From positions 431,501-495,500 of the forward strand of contig JAKIMF020000004.1 of the NCBI GenBank assembly GCA_022605425.2: a stretch of 64,000 bases of DNA, given 5' to 3'. Each line of letters opens with the position of its first letter. Within the stretch, counting starts at the first letter, position 1. The DNA comes from Hamiltosporidium tvaerminnensis. Lineage: Eukaryota; Microsporidia; Dubosqiidae. A program made the translations under genes and the position numbers. The notes beneath the pieces are model-generated. The model was not told where the DNA came from and made no database searches. It worked only from the letters and a program-made list of their open reading frames with translations. Positions 10,140-22,639 of this stretch are shown here, piece after piece.

Positions 10140-12429
10140 AGAAGTGATTGTATAATACTCACCTTTTTCTATTTTTGTAGTTTATTTGCAAAAACAAGTG
10201 TAATACTTATTTTTCAAGTCAGCGATACAAGAGTTGATTCTACTGAAACAAATTTTATGTTAAATAAAATTACTAGTGAAAAGAAATTATGAATAAAATT
10301 GAGCAAACCAATAAAAGAACTAAAACCAATGAAAATTTTGTATCAAAAAAGAAATTTATAAATCAAATGACATTTGTTATTAACAATATGGAAAAATATT
10401 TTTTAAAGTTTCAAGAATTTAAAAAATTACAATCCAATTCACAGAAAGAAATTATATTTATTTTAAATAGTATAAAATATTCCGAGTTTGTAAATTTTGA
10501 TTATTATATCAAAACCTACTATCTACCACCGGCAAATTTCTGCTTTGATCATTTCCATTCAATGTTGTATATTTTAAATTACTTTAAAGTAGAATTCGAT
10601 CTTAATTGTAAAAATATAATTCGAAATCTTTTATTTAATTTAAACTATATAATCAATACCTTTGAAAATTTTTTGAATGAAATCGAAATTAAGTTTATAA
10701 TTGAGGATTATTTTTCGTTTAAACTATTCAATTTAGTTTTTGAAGAATACTGCTTTTTGATTCTAAATGAAAAAAATTATTACATGATATTTTTTATGAC
10801 CTAGAGAATAGTTTGCTACCAAACAGATATAGTTCTATTTTTACAGATGAAAATAAACGAATATTGAGTATAGATCAGACTTATATACAGATTTTTGAGA
10901 ATATTATATTATGCCTAAAATAGAAAATAATAGAATTTATTTTAAATTGTTTTTTAAAATATTTAATATCCAAGTAATATATTTGCAGAAAGCAGATAAA
11001 TTAAATATAGATGTACTGAAAACAATCTTATCAATGATATTAAATAATTTAAATAGCATAATATTTTATGGGTCGAATTTCAAAATTGCTTTGCTAGATT
11101 TTATAAATGAGCATATAATATTTAAAAAAACTAAAGAACTTTATTTTTTTGCATGTATTTTCAAACAGATTGACTTTAATTTGTCTTATTATCTTAAAAA
11201 TATCAAAAAAATTGTCTTTACAGATATTTTAAAAACCTAAAAAAAAGATAAATTTTAAGAAAAGAATAGATGGGCTCGAAAAATTAGAGCATGTATTTTT
11301 CACCAACACTTCATTGAACTTCTTTAGAAAAAATGATCCAGTTGAATGCCAAAATTCTTTTAATTTGCCAGAATATAGTTTAATTGAGAATTTTTACCCG
11401 CAGAAAACAAATTTTAAAATTTTAATCTATAAACCTTTCCGATATAAATATTTACTATGGACTGTTTCGAGTTTAATAAAAAAGAACGATCAAATAGAGT
11501 TAAATGTCATGTTATTTAATATGCAAATTAGTAAGCTAAATTTTCATAGAACATTTATCAATGAAAAAATAAGAATAATGATTATTTCTAGTTCAAAAAT
11601 TTTCTTTACATGTCTGATGGATATATTGGCCCTTCCTAATCTTAAAGAGCTTATTTTGGAACCTGTAGAAATTATAGAAGAATTAAAAAATGTCGAATCA
11701 TTTCAGGAAAATAAGTCAATATCAATTTTAAAAATTATATATCCAAAAGTATCCAAAAAATCTATAATTTACGATTTTGTTGAAAATTTATATGAATCGA
11801 AATATCTTTATATATATTTTAAACAAAAAAGCATAATATATGACACGATCTCATTATTAAAGAATAGAATCATGAAAAAATTGAATTTTTTGTTATTTTC
11901 AAATAACAAAATAACTAATTATGATATTTTTGAATTAAATTTTTTAAAAAATTAAGAAACAATAGAATTCAATAATGTATATTCGGTGGGTTTTTTAAGA
12001 AGTTTATTTTTGGGTGTAAAATTATTTCGAATAAAATCATTAATTTTCAAATGTTGCGCTTTTTATAATGCTGATAAAAAAAGTATTCGTTCTGATGAGC
12101 TCGAAACCATTGAGTTTCATATGTGCACATTTAATTATATGTCTCTTAGTGATAAATTTCATAATGATTTTCAGTCTAGGATAAAACATTTGGATTTTCG
12201 TGAATGTTTGATATCTTTAAGAGATATATTATGGTTGAATTCACTAAATTTTTTGGCTGGTATGATTTTTATGTATTGCAGATTCGAAGATGTTGCTTTG
12301 ATTAGTTTTAAAAGAAAAGAATTTACGTATCTGCACTCACTACAATTAAATTTTGAATCCCTTCAGAGTGATTACGAGATAATAAATTGTTTAAATGAAG
12401 AATTCGGAGATGTGATAATGTATCAATGA
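10140..12429 (+). pseudogene. Broken secreted LRR-like protein gene
   Basis: A series of frames (10095-10292, 10289-10804, 10911-11240, 11314-11952, 11956-12429) that together resemble the intact proteins at 41869-44211 and 52551-54971. It begins with a signal-peptide-like stretch (ILTFFYFCSLFAKTSVILIF), then Lys/Asn-rich helical sequence, then LRR-like segments (LPNLKELILEP; ESKYLYIYF; IKHLDFRECLISLRDI). The frame changes at least three times. The last two pieces are in the same phase and are split by one TAA at 11953-11955. All the damage lies in a region with no other function, so I read this as a true pseudogene and not a sequencing artefact. Confidence 0.65.
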
Positions 12430-15400
12430 AAAATAATTATTACAATGATCAATAAATGTTCTCACTGCATGTTTGCTTTATGATTTGAAATCAAATCTTC
12501 TCTTGTTTTAATTTTTCATATCATATTTTTTTTAAATTATAGATTTTTTTAAGCATGAAAGACCATATCTTCAGCTTTCGGATCAAATCTGTATATTGTT
12601 TACGATTGATAATATATTAAGAAAAATAAAAAAAAATTCATATATTTTTGGAAATCTAGTTATTCCAATGTTTAAAAATAAATAAAAGTAAAAATGAAAA
12701 TAGATTCAAAGAAGAAAATTGACAGCTAAAATTAAAATTGGGAAAAATTTAGAAGTCAAGAACTCATAAATAGGTTAAAAGTGATAAAATTGTCTCCTAA
12801 AATATACTGACATAATCGAGAAGTACTTCGCCTCAATCAATCATCTAATTGGCCCCAAGCATTGCTTGTAAAACTAGGAATGATTGCTTGCTTGCCCTAT
12901 GACCTTGTCTTACCACTAGTGACTCTGAGTGAGATTATGTAAAAATAAAGCAGCTCCAATAATTCTGCCGTTTCAAAAGGAGACATATTGATAATAGGGC
13001 ATTAAATGTTGGATATTTCCCCTCCGAATCGTAGAGACCCACTAATCGTTTTGTTTTTTAGTGCAGAAAAGGTTTAAAACTGTCTAGAAAGTGCTGAATA
13101 GAACACCACAGTCATTTCAATAATAAATTTACACATCTATGACTCTCGATGTGTTAAAAAATTTTCAAAATATGGGATGGTGAAGAAATGAAGGTCTAGG
13201 TGAAAAATGAAAGCCAGAACGTTTTTTATACTTCCGAAAATTGCTTCTTGGCCGACACTGACATCTATGTTAGCCTTTGATTCGGTTCGAAAGAAATCAA
13301 ATTAATCTCGATAAGAGAAAATTAAAATTGAAAGTTCTGGTACATATTCGAAAGTACCGATTAAATTGATTGAAAGAAAAATCTGTGCCTTTTTTATCGA
13401 ATAGTCGGTGAATAGCCCCAATAAAATTTCTTAGCTTGTTTTTTCTCAGAAGATGATAACGTTCTCCAAATGAATTAGATGCTTTGTAAATTTTTAGGGC
13501 TTTAATAGCTTTTTACTTTGAATTGTTTTTTTTTGCTAGCCAACATAATCTTTCCTGGTTTGAAAGATAAAGAGGATACCACACAATATCGAACCGGCTC
13601 CCTAAAAAAGCCGATATCCCAACTAATATACCATTGGCATCCCGAAATAATCACATCAACAATTTTCTTTCTCTTTTAAGTTTTAAAAATTACATTGTAA
13701 GAAAAATTAAGCTTAATAAAAAATTCGTAATAAAAAACATTGAAATTATTCAAAATGTACATCTCCAATAATCACCTTTCTTTTAAGTTATTTGTTTTCC
13801 GTAACTCACTAGGCAACTTCCAGCTTACATTAAGAATTACAATGAAAAGAATCATCTAGAAATAAACTTTAAATTATGGGCATAAAAAAGCAAATTTCAC
13901 ATTTAGAAATAGATTTATCCAACCAAATACAAATTTAAATTACTGAAAGTTCTCTATATTGGCAAACAATCATGGTTTCATAAAGGGTATCACATAGCAC
14001 GCAAAATTTTAAATTTTCTAATTGTATTAAAGCCGCCTTCTTTTTCTATTTATGAATTAACTCGAGATACTAATACAGTATTTGCAAATATAATTCAATA
14101 ATTTATATTTTATTTTCTGAATTATGAAAGACATTCTTCACTAAAAACAGTTTATTTTTAATAAAAACCCTAAATTCTTTCATTAAAATTTATTATGGAA
14201 TTCTGGAGTATAAAATCTTTTTCACATACTTTTTTTACCGATGGTTTGAATCTAGTTTAAATGAAATATCATATTTATGGTTCGATATCTCTTTTCATTT
14301 CAATTCTTCATAATTTCAAGTAAAAAAAGGCATTAAAAACCACACAAATTTTTAAGGAATTTTTTTGATAGTATTTTAGATCATTCAAAAAAAATTTGTC
14401 TTTATGATCACAATAAAATTTGCTTTTTTTCGAATATAATCATCAAGATCTTTCAAAATTATACATCTATCCTCTTAAATGATTTAAATATTCGTAAAAT
14501 CTTTGTAAGACTATTGCTGTTTGATACGGTTTTATCTAAAAGGACTCGCCTTATTCTCCTACAATCCTAAAAAATAGCTTATTATATATTTTTAGCTGCT
14601 TTTTATTTCTGAAATTTCCAAACTCTAGTATTTCTTATTTTTTTAAATTTCTAGTTATTCTACATTCATTTACTATTGAAAGTCACATAAATTGAAAAAT
14701 TAAATAGAGTTAGTCCTAAATTTAGCTAGATCAAATTAAAAAGCGCTTATGTACTTATAAAGTCTAATCTGCTTCAAAAAAACCTTTAAAATCTAAAAAA
14801 GAAAAAAAATAGCTTTACATGTCAACATTTATTCAATAAAAAGGTGTTGAATATTATAGCTTACTCACTAACTTATTCTAGTTCTCTTTGACCAATCGGT
14901 ACGAAGTATGAACAAATGGAAGCAAACTATACTGTTAGTGGTAAATATTCTGAAATTTTATGGGTCAATTCCTCCTTCGCGTAAAGCCGGTTTTATAGGT
15001 CAAAACATTTAAACTTTCATATGTTCTCTATTTTTCCCATCAACGTCTTACTTTTAAGTTTTATTAAAAGTGGTTAGGTTACCATCCTATGTCATTTGGT
15101 TTTGGATCAGTCTCTTATTTTTCATTTGTTTCTTTGGATCGGTTTTGCTCTGGTTTATAGAGAATTTTCCCGTAGATCCGGTGTGGTGTGTATCCCAAAA
15201 AAATTTCAAAAATTATTTTCCCAGTAATTTTTCCAACTTATTGCCAGGCCGATAGTTTTAGATGTGATTTTACTCGTTGGACCTAATATAATAACTAAAA
15301 AAAAATTAATTTTAAACGCGTTTTACCAGGGCCTTTAATTATGTTATTACATCACCATCGCTATTTTTTACTTAAACCATGATGCTCATCAAGCTGTCTT

Positions 15401-16785
15401 CAATAGCAGTAATTGAATTATTAAAAAAGAAGTCAAAAGACGGTATTTGCGTCTTTGTATTAGTTCAAAGGTCTTTTTGTGTCTTATATTTCCTGCATTA
15501 ATTCCTAATGAATCTGATAAATTTTAGCTCTCTGCAATTCTTTCTATATAATTAAGAGATTTAAACATTACTTACACAACAAATCTTCTATAGTTCATAG
15601 TACAACAAATTATTATAATAGTTGCAGGTGTTGCTCGCTCGGTGGATTGTTCTGTTCCTCAGAAGTGATATTAGCCCTACTATGAACCTCCTTGATTATC
15701 ATAGTGAAAGAACAACAAATAACCCTAAATTAATAGAAGGATTATGATAAAGTTTATTTTATAATTATTATGCTTCCAGAAAGTGGATTATTAAATTTGG
15801 TTCTCTAAAAAAGCCTAAATTCAAATTTGTTTGTTCTACTAAGTAATATACTATTGTATGGCAAAAACAATGGCTACATTGCAAAATAGATAATTTCCTA
15901 TCGGCTATGCTATTTTCTATAAATCCCTTATGATTTCTTAATTACACGTTAAAGTTGGCTTTATACTTTTTTGCTGGGTTTTCTCGTATATAACTTAATA
16001 AATCAAACAAAACGTTAAATAAATTAATTTTTAAATTCAGTTCGCTATAAACTGACATTGCAACTGGAACACCAAAGTTAACAAAGAAAAATGTCAATAG
16101 ATCTTTTGCTAATGCGATTCTTTTTTAGTCATAAAAGCACATGTTATAGTTTTATATGTGTTTAAGGTACTCAGAATCAAAAAAGGTGATCATTTTGATT
16201 GATGTAACGCAGAAATCTATCTACATAATCCAAAATTCTTACAGATTTTCAAATCTAGTGTGAAAAATTCTTTCCTATCTGTTTTCATAACTACCATGTC
16301 TTTGGCGTTCAATTAAATCGTAGTTATTTATAGATAAAATAAAAACTTAAAAAGAAAATAAAAGGAATAAGCAAGGTTTCAAACCAGTTTGTGCATTTTT
16401 AGATAATTATCAGTGTATTTTTCTAAAAATTTTCAATACCATTATACTTTGAAAGCATTAAAAATGCAAAAAAAAGAAACGGAAAGTGAAACAATAAATC
16501 TCGTTTGATTCATGTTAATATCAACAGCGCTTAACATATTTTATAAAAAATAAATGTTAAAATATTACTGATCAGCAATATAGAATGGAATATTTATCGG
16601 AAGATTAATAATTTTGGCATTGGAATAGAGGAATGTATAAAACAAAGGGTGTCTAAAAATTAAAATATTTAAGGCAATAACCAGGATCTATTATACATGA
16701 GATTTATTAGTGTGTAACAGTAAATAGTAAGTTAAACCTCTAATTTTTATTTTCTTAAATTATAAAACTGTTTTTAAAATTTGAT
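12430..16785. other. 4.4 kb gene-free stretch
   Basis: No convincing gene, RNA gene or match to the window's repeat families. Slightly GC-richer patches occur near 12830-12930, 13560-13650 and 15620-15690, which could be worn transposon sequence. The only sizeable open frame (15070-15255) starts with GTG and resembles nothing known to me. Near 15594-15687 an inverted pair GTTCATAGTA / TACTATGAAC spans about 95 bp. Confidence 0.5.
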
Positions 16786-17379
16786 TTATTTTTTAAAGAA
16801 ATTTACGGGCGGTTTTTGCAAATTAATATATTTTTTAAGATTAATTGATTCGGAAAAAACCAAATTCTCTCCTTCTTCTGAAGTTTGTGCAAAAGTATAA
16901 ATTTTAACAAAGAATGTCTCACACGAATTGAACAATGAATTATCAATTTCATTAGTCATATAATTACGAATGAAATTTTCCATAAAAGCTTCGTTAATTA
17001 TTATTTCGCTATTTGTTATACTATGTACGGTTACTTCAATATGAATATTGTCTTTCACATATTCAATTCCCTCTACAAAAAGTTTTTTTTCCTGTTTAAA
17101 ATTTGCTAAATTTAAAAAAGAAATTGTATCTTCACAGTTCAAAACTTCACTTCGATTTATTTTATTTATAATTGTTTTTAGTGTCTTTGTCGGATCTGGT
17201 TCATTTTTGTAAATTAAGAAATTTGAATTACTACACGATTGTAAAATAATTTTATGATCTTTTGATTTCAGATATGTATCGATTCTGGCTATTTTTTGAG
17301 GTATAAAATTTTTATACGATAGTATCATATGCAGATGCTTTAATTGTGTAGTCATACCATACAAGGAACACTCATACAT
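16786..17379 (-). CDS. MED18: Probable Mediator subunit MED18
   Basis: A 197-residue protein. The open frame extends a few codons further upstream, but only to a TTG. The ATG used here sits 4 bases after a CCC motif. The fold pattern fits MED18/Srb5 of the Mediator head module, which links activators to RNA polymerase II: an N-terminal YECSLYGMTTQLKHL strand-helix (compare the family's ELxLYGxV), a middle segment, then LFVEGIEYVKDNIHIEVTVH. The last parallels the family's YEYVxEGxVF/xxIxVTVyxI region. It ends with a strand-helix and INLKKYINLQKPPVNFF. Its length matches human MED18 (208). The match is by pattern only; the protein is divergent. It is divergently arranged with SRP54, with 233 bp between the start codons. 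Confidence 0.5.
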   Translation of the reverse strand: MYECSLYGMTTQLKHLHMILSYKNFIPQKIARIDTYLKSKDHKIILQSCSNSNFLIYKNEPDPTKTLKTIINKINRSEVLNCEDTISFLNLANFKQEKKLFVEGIEYVKDNIHIEVTVHSITNSEIIINEAFMENFIRNYMTNEIDNSLFNSCETFFVKIYTFAQTSEEGENLVFSESINLKKYINLQKPPVNFFKK

Positions 17380-17383
17380 CCAA

Positions 17384-17386
17384 GGG
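17384..17386 (-). promoter_or_regulatory. CCC start-proximal motif, MED18-like gene
   Basis: CCC on the minus strand 4 bases before the ATG at 17379. It decides the start in favour of this ATG over the upstream TTG. Confidence 0.55.
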
Positions 17387-17603
17387 TCATTTTTATTCAA
17401 ATATATTTTTTAAATTCAAAAAATGCTTCTGAAGCGGATTTTTATGTTTCAAAAGATTTGATGAATACTTCAGATTTCAATGAAAATTAAAATTATAAAT
17501 ATTTTTTTTGTCTTTCGTTTATTTTATTTAAATATTTCTTTCTTATCTGAATTTTTCTATTTGTCCATTTTTTAAATCATTGCAATAAATAAAGCTAGAA
17601 GAA

Positions 17604-17607
17604 CCCC
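17604..17607 (+). promoter_or_regulatory. CCCC start-proximal motif, SRP54
   Basis: CCCC five bases before the SRP54 ATG, in the 233-bp spacer shared with the divergent MED18-like gene. Confidence 0.6.
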
Positions 17608-17612
17608 TTCGA

Positions 17613-19025
17613 ATGATTTTTGATTTAGGAAAATCCATTGCTTCGTCTCTAAATTCACTTTTAAAAACACAAGTAACTGATTCTAAGATCGAAGCAACAT
17701 TACATGATATCTGTAATCAACTTCTTTCTTCAAATGTCAGTCCAAAATACGTAGATGTTTTAAAACAAAATATTCGTGCAAATGTATTTTCTAAAGAAAT
17801 ACCAGCTGGTGTTAATAAGGGTAAACTTGTCTACAATGCAGTTTACGATGAACTTTTAAAAATGTTGGATCCAAAAAGTGCGCCAATAAAACTTGAAAGA
17901 AATAAAACCAATGTGGTAGTTTTCGTTGGATTACAAGGAAGTGGAAAAACTACAACAGTCTGTAAATATGCCAACTATTATAAAAAGAAGGGATTTAAAA
18001 CTGGAATCGTATGTGCAGACACATTTAGGGCAGGAGCCTTTGATCAGATCAAACAAAATGCTTTGAAAATAAAAGTTCCATATTTTGGAAGTTCAGATCC
18101 CGATCCTGTGAAAGTTGCAGTTGAAGGTTTTGAAAGGTTTAAAAAAGACAAATTTGATTTGATTATAATTGATACGAGCGGTAGACACACACAGGAAAGA
18201 GAATTATTTCAGGAAATGAAAAATATTATTACTAAAGTCACACCAACTAAAATTGTATTAATTTGTGATGCAGGTATTGGACAGTCAGCTGAAATACAAG
18301 CCATCGGATTTAAAAATGAGGTAGATGTTGGTTCAATAATTATAACTAAGTTAGATGGTGCCAAAAATGGTGGTGGGGCACTTAGCTCAGTAGCTAGTAC
18401 AGGGTGTCCTATTGAATTTGTAGGTATCGGTGAAAATATGGATGATATTGAATCTTTTGATGCAGAACGTTTTATAAATAAAATGTTTGGATTAGGTGAT
18501 GTAGAAGGTTTGGTAGAAACTGTAAAAAAATTAAATATTGATGAAAAAGAAATGATGAAAAAAATAGGAAGCGGTAATTTTACACTAGGAGACTATTATG
18601 ATATATTTCAACAAATTATGAGTTTAGGACCGATGAGTAAGATGCTATCAATGATACCTGGTTTTTCTAATATGCCTATTCCAGATGAAAAGGATTTTAG
18701 AAAAATGATTTATATTTTTGATTCTTTGACAGAAAAGGAATTAAATAGCGATGGAAGCTTTTTTGAGAAGCAACCTTCTAGGATTTTTAGAATAGCAAAG
18801 GGAAGTGGAACATCCGTTGAAAATGTACAAAATTTTTTTGTTCAATTTAAAACAATAAATTCTGTTATGAAGAAAGTAGGTAATAATCCTGGAATGATGG
18901 ATTTGTTTAATATGGACCCAGCAAAAATGACAACAACACAAAAAGCCAAACTAAGACAAAAAGCGAATGGTGTTCTACCAAAGGACATGGTAGATCAACT
19001 TAATATGTTTCTTGGTAAAAATTAA
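17613..19025 (+). CDS. SRP54: Signal recognition particle GTPase SRP54
   Basis: Binds signal peptides emerging from cytosolic ribosomes and, with the SRP receptor, hands the complex to the ER translocon. The N domain is at about 1-90. The G domain has G1 GLQGSGKTT (106-114), DTFRAGAFDQ (136-145), DTSGR (187-191) and TKLDGAKNGGG (245 onward). The Met-rich M domain is at about 300-470, with GPMSKMLSMIPG and the RIAKGSG helix that contacts SRP RNA. At 470 residues it is slightly shorter than human SRP54 (504), mainly at the C-terminal tail. No disrupted motif was seen. This family is needed for secretion, which this parasite uses heavily judging by its neighbours. Confidence 0.97.
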   Translation: MIFDLGKSIASSLNSLLKTQVTDSKIEATLHDICNQLLSSNVSPKYVDVLKQNIRANVFSKEIPAGVNKGKLVYNAVYDELLKMLDPKSAPIKLERNKTNVVVFVGLQGSGKTTTVCKYANYYKKKGFKTGIVCADTFRAGAFDQIKQNALKIKVPYFGSSDPDPVKVAVEGFERFKKDKFDLIIIDTSGRHTQERELFQEMKNIITKVTPTKIVLICDAGIGQSAEIQAIGFKNEVDVGSIIITKLDGAKNGGGALSSVASTGCPIEFVGIGENMDDIESFDAERFINKMFGLGDVEGLVETVKKLNIDEKEMMKKIGSGNFTLGDYYDIFQQIMSLGPMSKMLSMIPGFSNMPIPDEKDFRKMIYIFDSLTEKELNSDGSFFEKQPSRIFRIAKGSGTSVENVQNFFVQFKTINSVMKKVGNNPGMMDLFNMDPAKMTTTQKAKLRQKANGVLPKDMVDQLNMFLGKN

Positions 19026-19214
19026 AAATACTTGTTTTAAATGTTTTATGTTTTGAATTAAGATTTTTAGTATTTTTTTTCAAATTATTCTTAAAAATAT
19101 TAGTTTTAAAATTTTATCAATGTTATAATAGCTTATTAATCTAAACTAAGACGTATTGAGTAAGAAATATAATTTATTAAATAAATATCACATATTTTTA
19201 AAAAAATATATTTC

Positions 19215-19860
19215 TATATTGTTTCATGACATTGGTGCAGTTATAGGACTTGCATTGATAACTACACACCTGCACCCTAGATTCCATCGGATCTTTACAC
19301 TATCTACTTTCCTTTGCTAGTTGTTTTAAAGGTAGGTAAACCAATTTGATTGGTGAACCAGTTATCCCGTATTGACTAATTTTTGTTGCTTGATCTGTGA
19401 TTGAAGGTCGAAACCCACATATGTTTTCCCAAAAATAGGCAAAATTCTTAATTACTCTACATTTTCTGCACCAAATAAACATCCATCTGAGATACTTACA
19501 TAGACCAACCTAAAATTCCAATGTCATACAAACAGAAATAAACCGGCACTTGTCATTCCTACACTTTTACAGGGTCTGTTTTTTGCAACCCCAGTCCCAA
19601 GTCTTCAACCCGGATGAGCGAAGCCAGCTTTTAATATTTTATATTCTAAATTATATAATGTAAGTCCGGGTTTCCCTTCAGTTACATAAAAACTATAAAA
19701 TAATTTGTAGAAAAGGTTTCATCTGTTTGTAGACCTTAGTTGTCTTATACATTTGCTCTTTGAATAATCAATCATTCAAACAAATGTTTTCAAAGCAATT
19801 TCACACATTCGTTGCCAAGTATAAAGTCTTTAAATTACTTATTCTTCTGTAATCCAATAT
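19215..19860 (-). repeat. Dispersed repeat family A, old copy 2
   Basis: A strongly diverged inverted copy. Recognisable landmarks on the minus strand are TTGCCAACGAATGTG-like 5' sequence (near 19815), the AAACCTTTTCTACAAATTA block (19700-19720), GAAGACTTGGGACTGGGG (near 19600) and CATGAAACAATA at the 3' end. It lies just downstream of SRP54. Confidence 0.65.
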
Positions 19861-22470
19861 TTTAGGTAAAAAAATATTTCGATTAGATTTTCGACCAAAC
19901 ATTCAACAGCTGACTTAATTAAGTCTACATACAATCGAATTCTTCTTAACACACATTTTACAGCAATTTTTTATCTTTTTAACGTTTTTTTTTCATTTGT
20001 ACAGTTTAGTTCATGTTTTGCAGTTAAATTATATTTCAACTACAAAACTATATAAACAGGTGAAGGAGGTATATTTACATTAAAAACTTTCTGCTTGATA
20101 ATGAATGGGTACAATTCGTATTAAAATAATTGCTGCTATTGTGGTGGAATATAAAACCCTGTGAATTCATAGGCCAATCCCGTATAATCTCGAGTTCAAC
20201 TGATTAAAAAAACAAATAGAAAACATTTATTTGTTCATCCTCGAAACTGAGAGGTAAAAGAGTAACGGAATAAGTAAGCATATAAAGTAAACTCAAGACG
20301 TACTATAATATCTGTTGCGCTCACAGCGATCTCAAAATAAAGAAATTCAAAGTCACACAAAATTCAAACAATGTATTGAAGTTTATTAATTTCAATTTCC
20401 TTTGTAAATTTGTTCGAATTCTTTCGAATATACAACATTATTTGTTTTTTTGTCTGATGTATATATGAATAACTCGAAGAGTTTATCTTTGTGTGAAATG
20501 GTTCTGGTGGTGTTTCCTATTTGCAAAGTACTGATTCTCTTAGATTATCCTATTTACTAGATGGCTTTTTTTTATTTGATAATGATTACTAAAAACTGTC
20601 GGATTAGAAACTGCAAAAATTCGAATTCAAATAACATAATGTTCAAATCATTGATTTACGGGTAAAAGTATATCTCATTCAATTCTTCCATTCATAATTG
20701 TAGCTATATGATAAGTTTCATATTTTATTTGCCGAATGTTTCGAAAGGTTAAATCGTTAGTCTGAATTATTTTTTTGAGAAGAAGAATATACACTCAAAG
20801 TTTGTATTTAATTTGTAGTGTAATATTTTGCGTCTAAAAGGTAAGGATTTTGTTAAGTAGTTGACAACTTCGTTTTAACTCATTACTGTATTTTTGGTCT
20901 TAAATCTTATCATTTCGCCTGAAATTACATTTTTATTATAAAGTTGATAGCACTAATATAATATTTTGTGAAGACCAATATAGCCCGTGTACAGAGTCAC
21001 GGATTATTTTTTACTTTACAGGTATATCTTAAAAACCTTTTTCAATCATTTGTCTTTATTTGATTTCATCTGGAAAGGTTTGCTAAGAATGTGATATATT
21101 GTTCAGATTTATAAAAATTCGGCTTTAATTCCCAAATCGAACATATTTGGCGAAAAGTTTTACAGAAGCACCAATTTGTACTTAAACAAGAATATTGAGT
21201 TTCGAAGTTAGTTTCTTTACATTTTACAGTTGAAACTGAGGATTTTAGACATGATTAAGTGCATCAGTTGATGCTGAATTTTAAGTACTGGCATTTTTGA
21301 AGAATATAGCCGGGCATCAAAATTAATGCTGGACCAGTAAGCTGTCGTATTTTTTCAAATTTTTTCGTATACGATCGAGGCATCTATTGTTTTCTCGTGG
21401 GCATAGTTGATTTAGTTTCATAGGCTAATTTGATATTTAGGAGGACTGTACTTATACCAGAATAATGATGGTATCGCATTTAATATCACTCTGTTTAAAA
21501 TAAAATAGCAAATCATGTACTGTTCGGCTATAATACAAATGCCTAGCCGCAATTTTATATGATTCAATTAAGAGTGAAATTTTATTTGTGATTAAATATT
21601 TGTTAAATTACTGAAATTCCAGCAAGTTCCACTATTTTCGAACGCATATATGAACTAAAATTCGCCAAATGATTTTTTTACTTGCATGATTGTGTAATAT
21701 GCAATGCATTGTGCTAGAATCAATTTCAAAAGACTTTTTTGAACATAGGGTACATATTATCTAGTCGAAGCTGAATCTAGTCGTAAAATTTGATTCAACG
21801 CGACATTTAATGAGTCATGCCGCGACTTGATCAGGGACACCAATTCTTCGTATGCGATTCCTAAACATATATCTTTGACTATTACTACGCCCAATCGTAT
21901 ATATTTGATATGAATTGCTTATCCGGATCTGATATTAAGAAAAAAAAATTTGGGATTTCTTTACTCATGTATTCTTTGTATTTTTTAAAAGACTATTTGA
22001 AGTTTATGAAAAACACATTGGAATATACTCGCAAATAAAGTTAGCATTCGATAAATAAGCAAGTTTATATTTCAATTAAGAATTGTTTCCGAAAATATTT
22101 AATTCATGGTAAGCATTTCAATAGGTTGAACATCATTTAATTTTACTGTTTTAATTAGTTAAAATTAAGTTTAAAATGTTAACTAACATTAATCTCAAAT
22201 AAAAACTTTCTTGATTGGATTGATAAACTATATATAGGCCAAATATTCGAAGAATGTATATTATTAGAGCTCTCAAATAATTTCTCGGTTTTGACGAATA
22301 ATTTTTTGGTTGCTGTTTTTTCTGTGTATTACTTTTAGGGCAAAGTGCGGCTTGTGATAAATCATTTGATCACAATATGAGGAAAGCTTTTAAAGTTATT
22401 TGTGGGTGTGAAAATGCCTTTTTATTCATATTTTTTGGCGCGGTCCAAAATGTCCCTCATGTCCATAATT
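19861..22470. other. 2.6 kb gene-free stretch
   Basis: No coding frame or named repeat recognised. Composition is less extreme around 21300-21420 and 21780-21900, suggesting eroded transposon sequence, but translation in all frames gave nothing I could assign. Confidence 0.5.
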
Positions 22471-22490
22471 CCCCGTTATTTCTAATATAC
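22471..22490 (+). repeat. Left arm of 20-bp inverted repeat
   Basis: CCCCGTTATTTCTAATATAC. Its reverse complement occurs with one mismatch at 24541-24560. Together they bracket the integrase pseudogene. Confidence 0.7.
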
Positions 22491-22639
22491 CCGCCTTTAT
22501 TTTTCTATTCATTCATCTTTAACGCCCCAAATTAAAATATGAAGTATTTTGATTCTAAATATAATAGAGTTCAAATGAAAATAAATGTCTATAAAGCTTT
22601 AATTTTATTTTTCCTCCATAAATATTTATCGTTATAATT

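Noticed and set aside
15070-15255. 61-codon hydrophobic ORF in the 12.4-16.8 kb gap
   Set aside because: Begins with GTG, no upstream motif, no homology recognised.
15594-15687. 10-bp inverted repeat GTTCATAGTA / TACTATGAAC as a possible MITE
   Set aside because: Only one occurrence, no target duplication and the arms do not extend beyond 10 bp.
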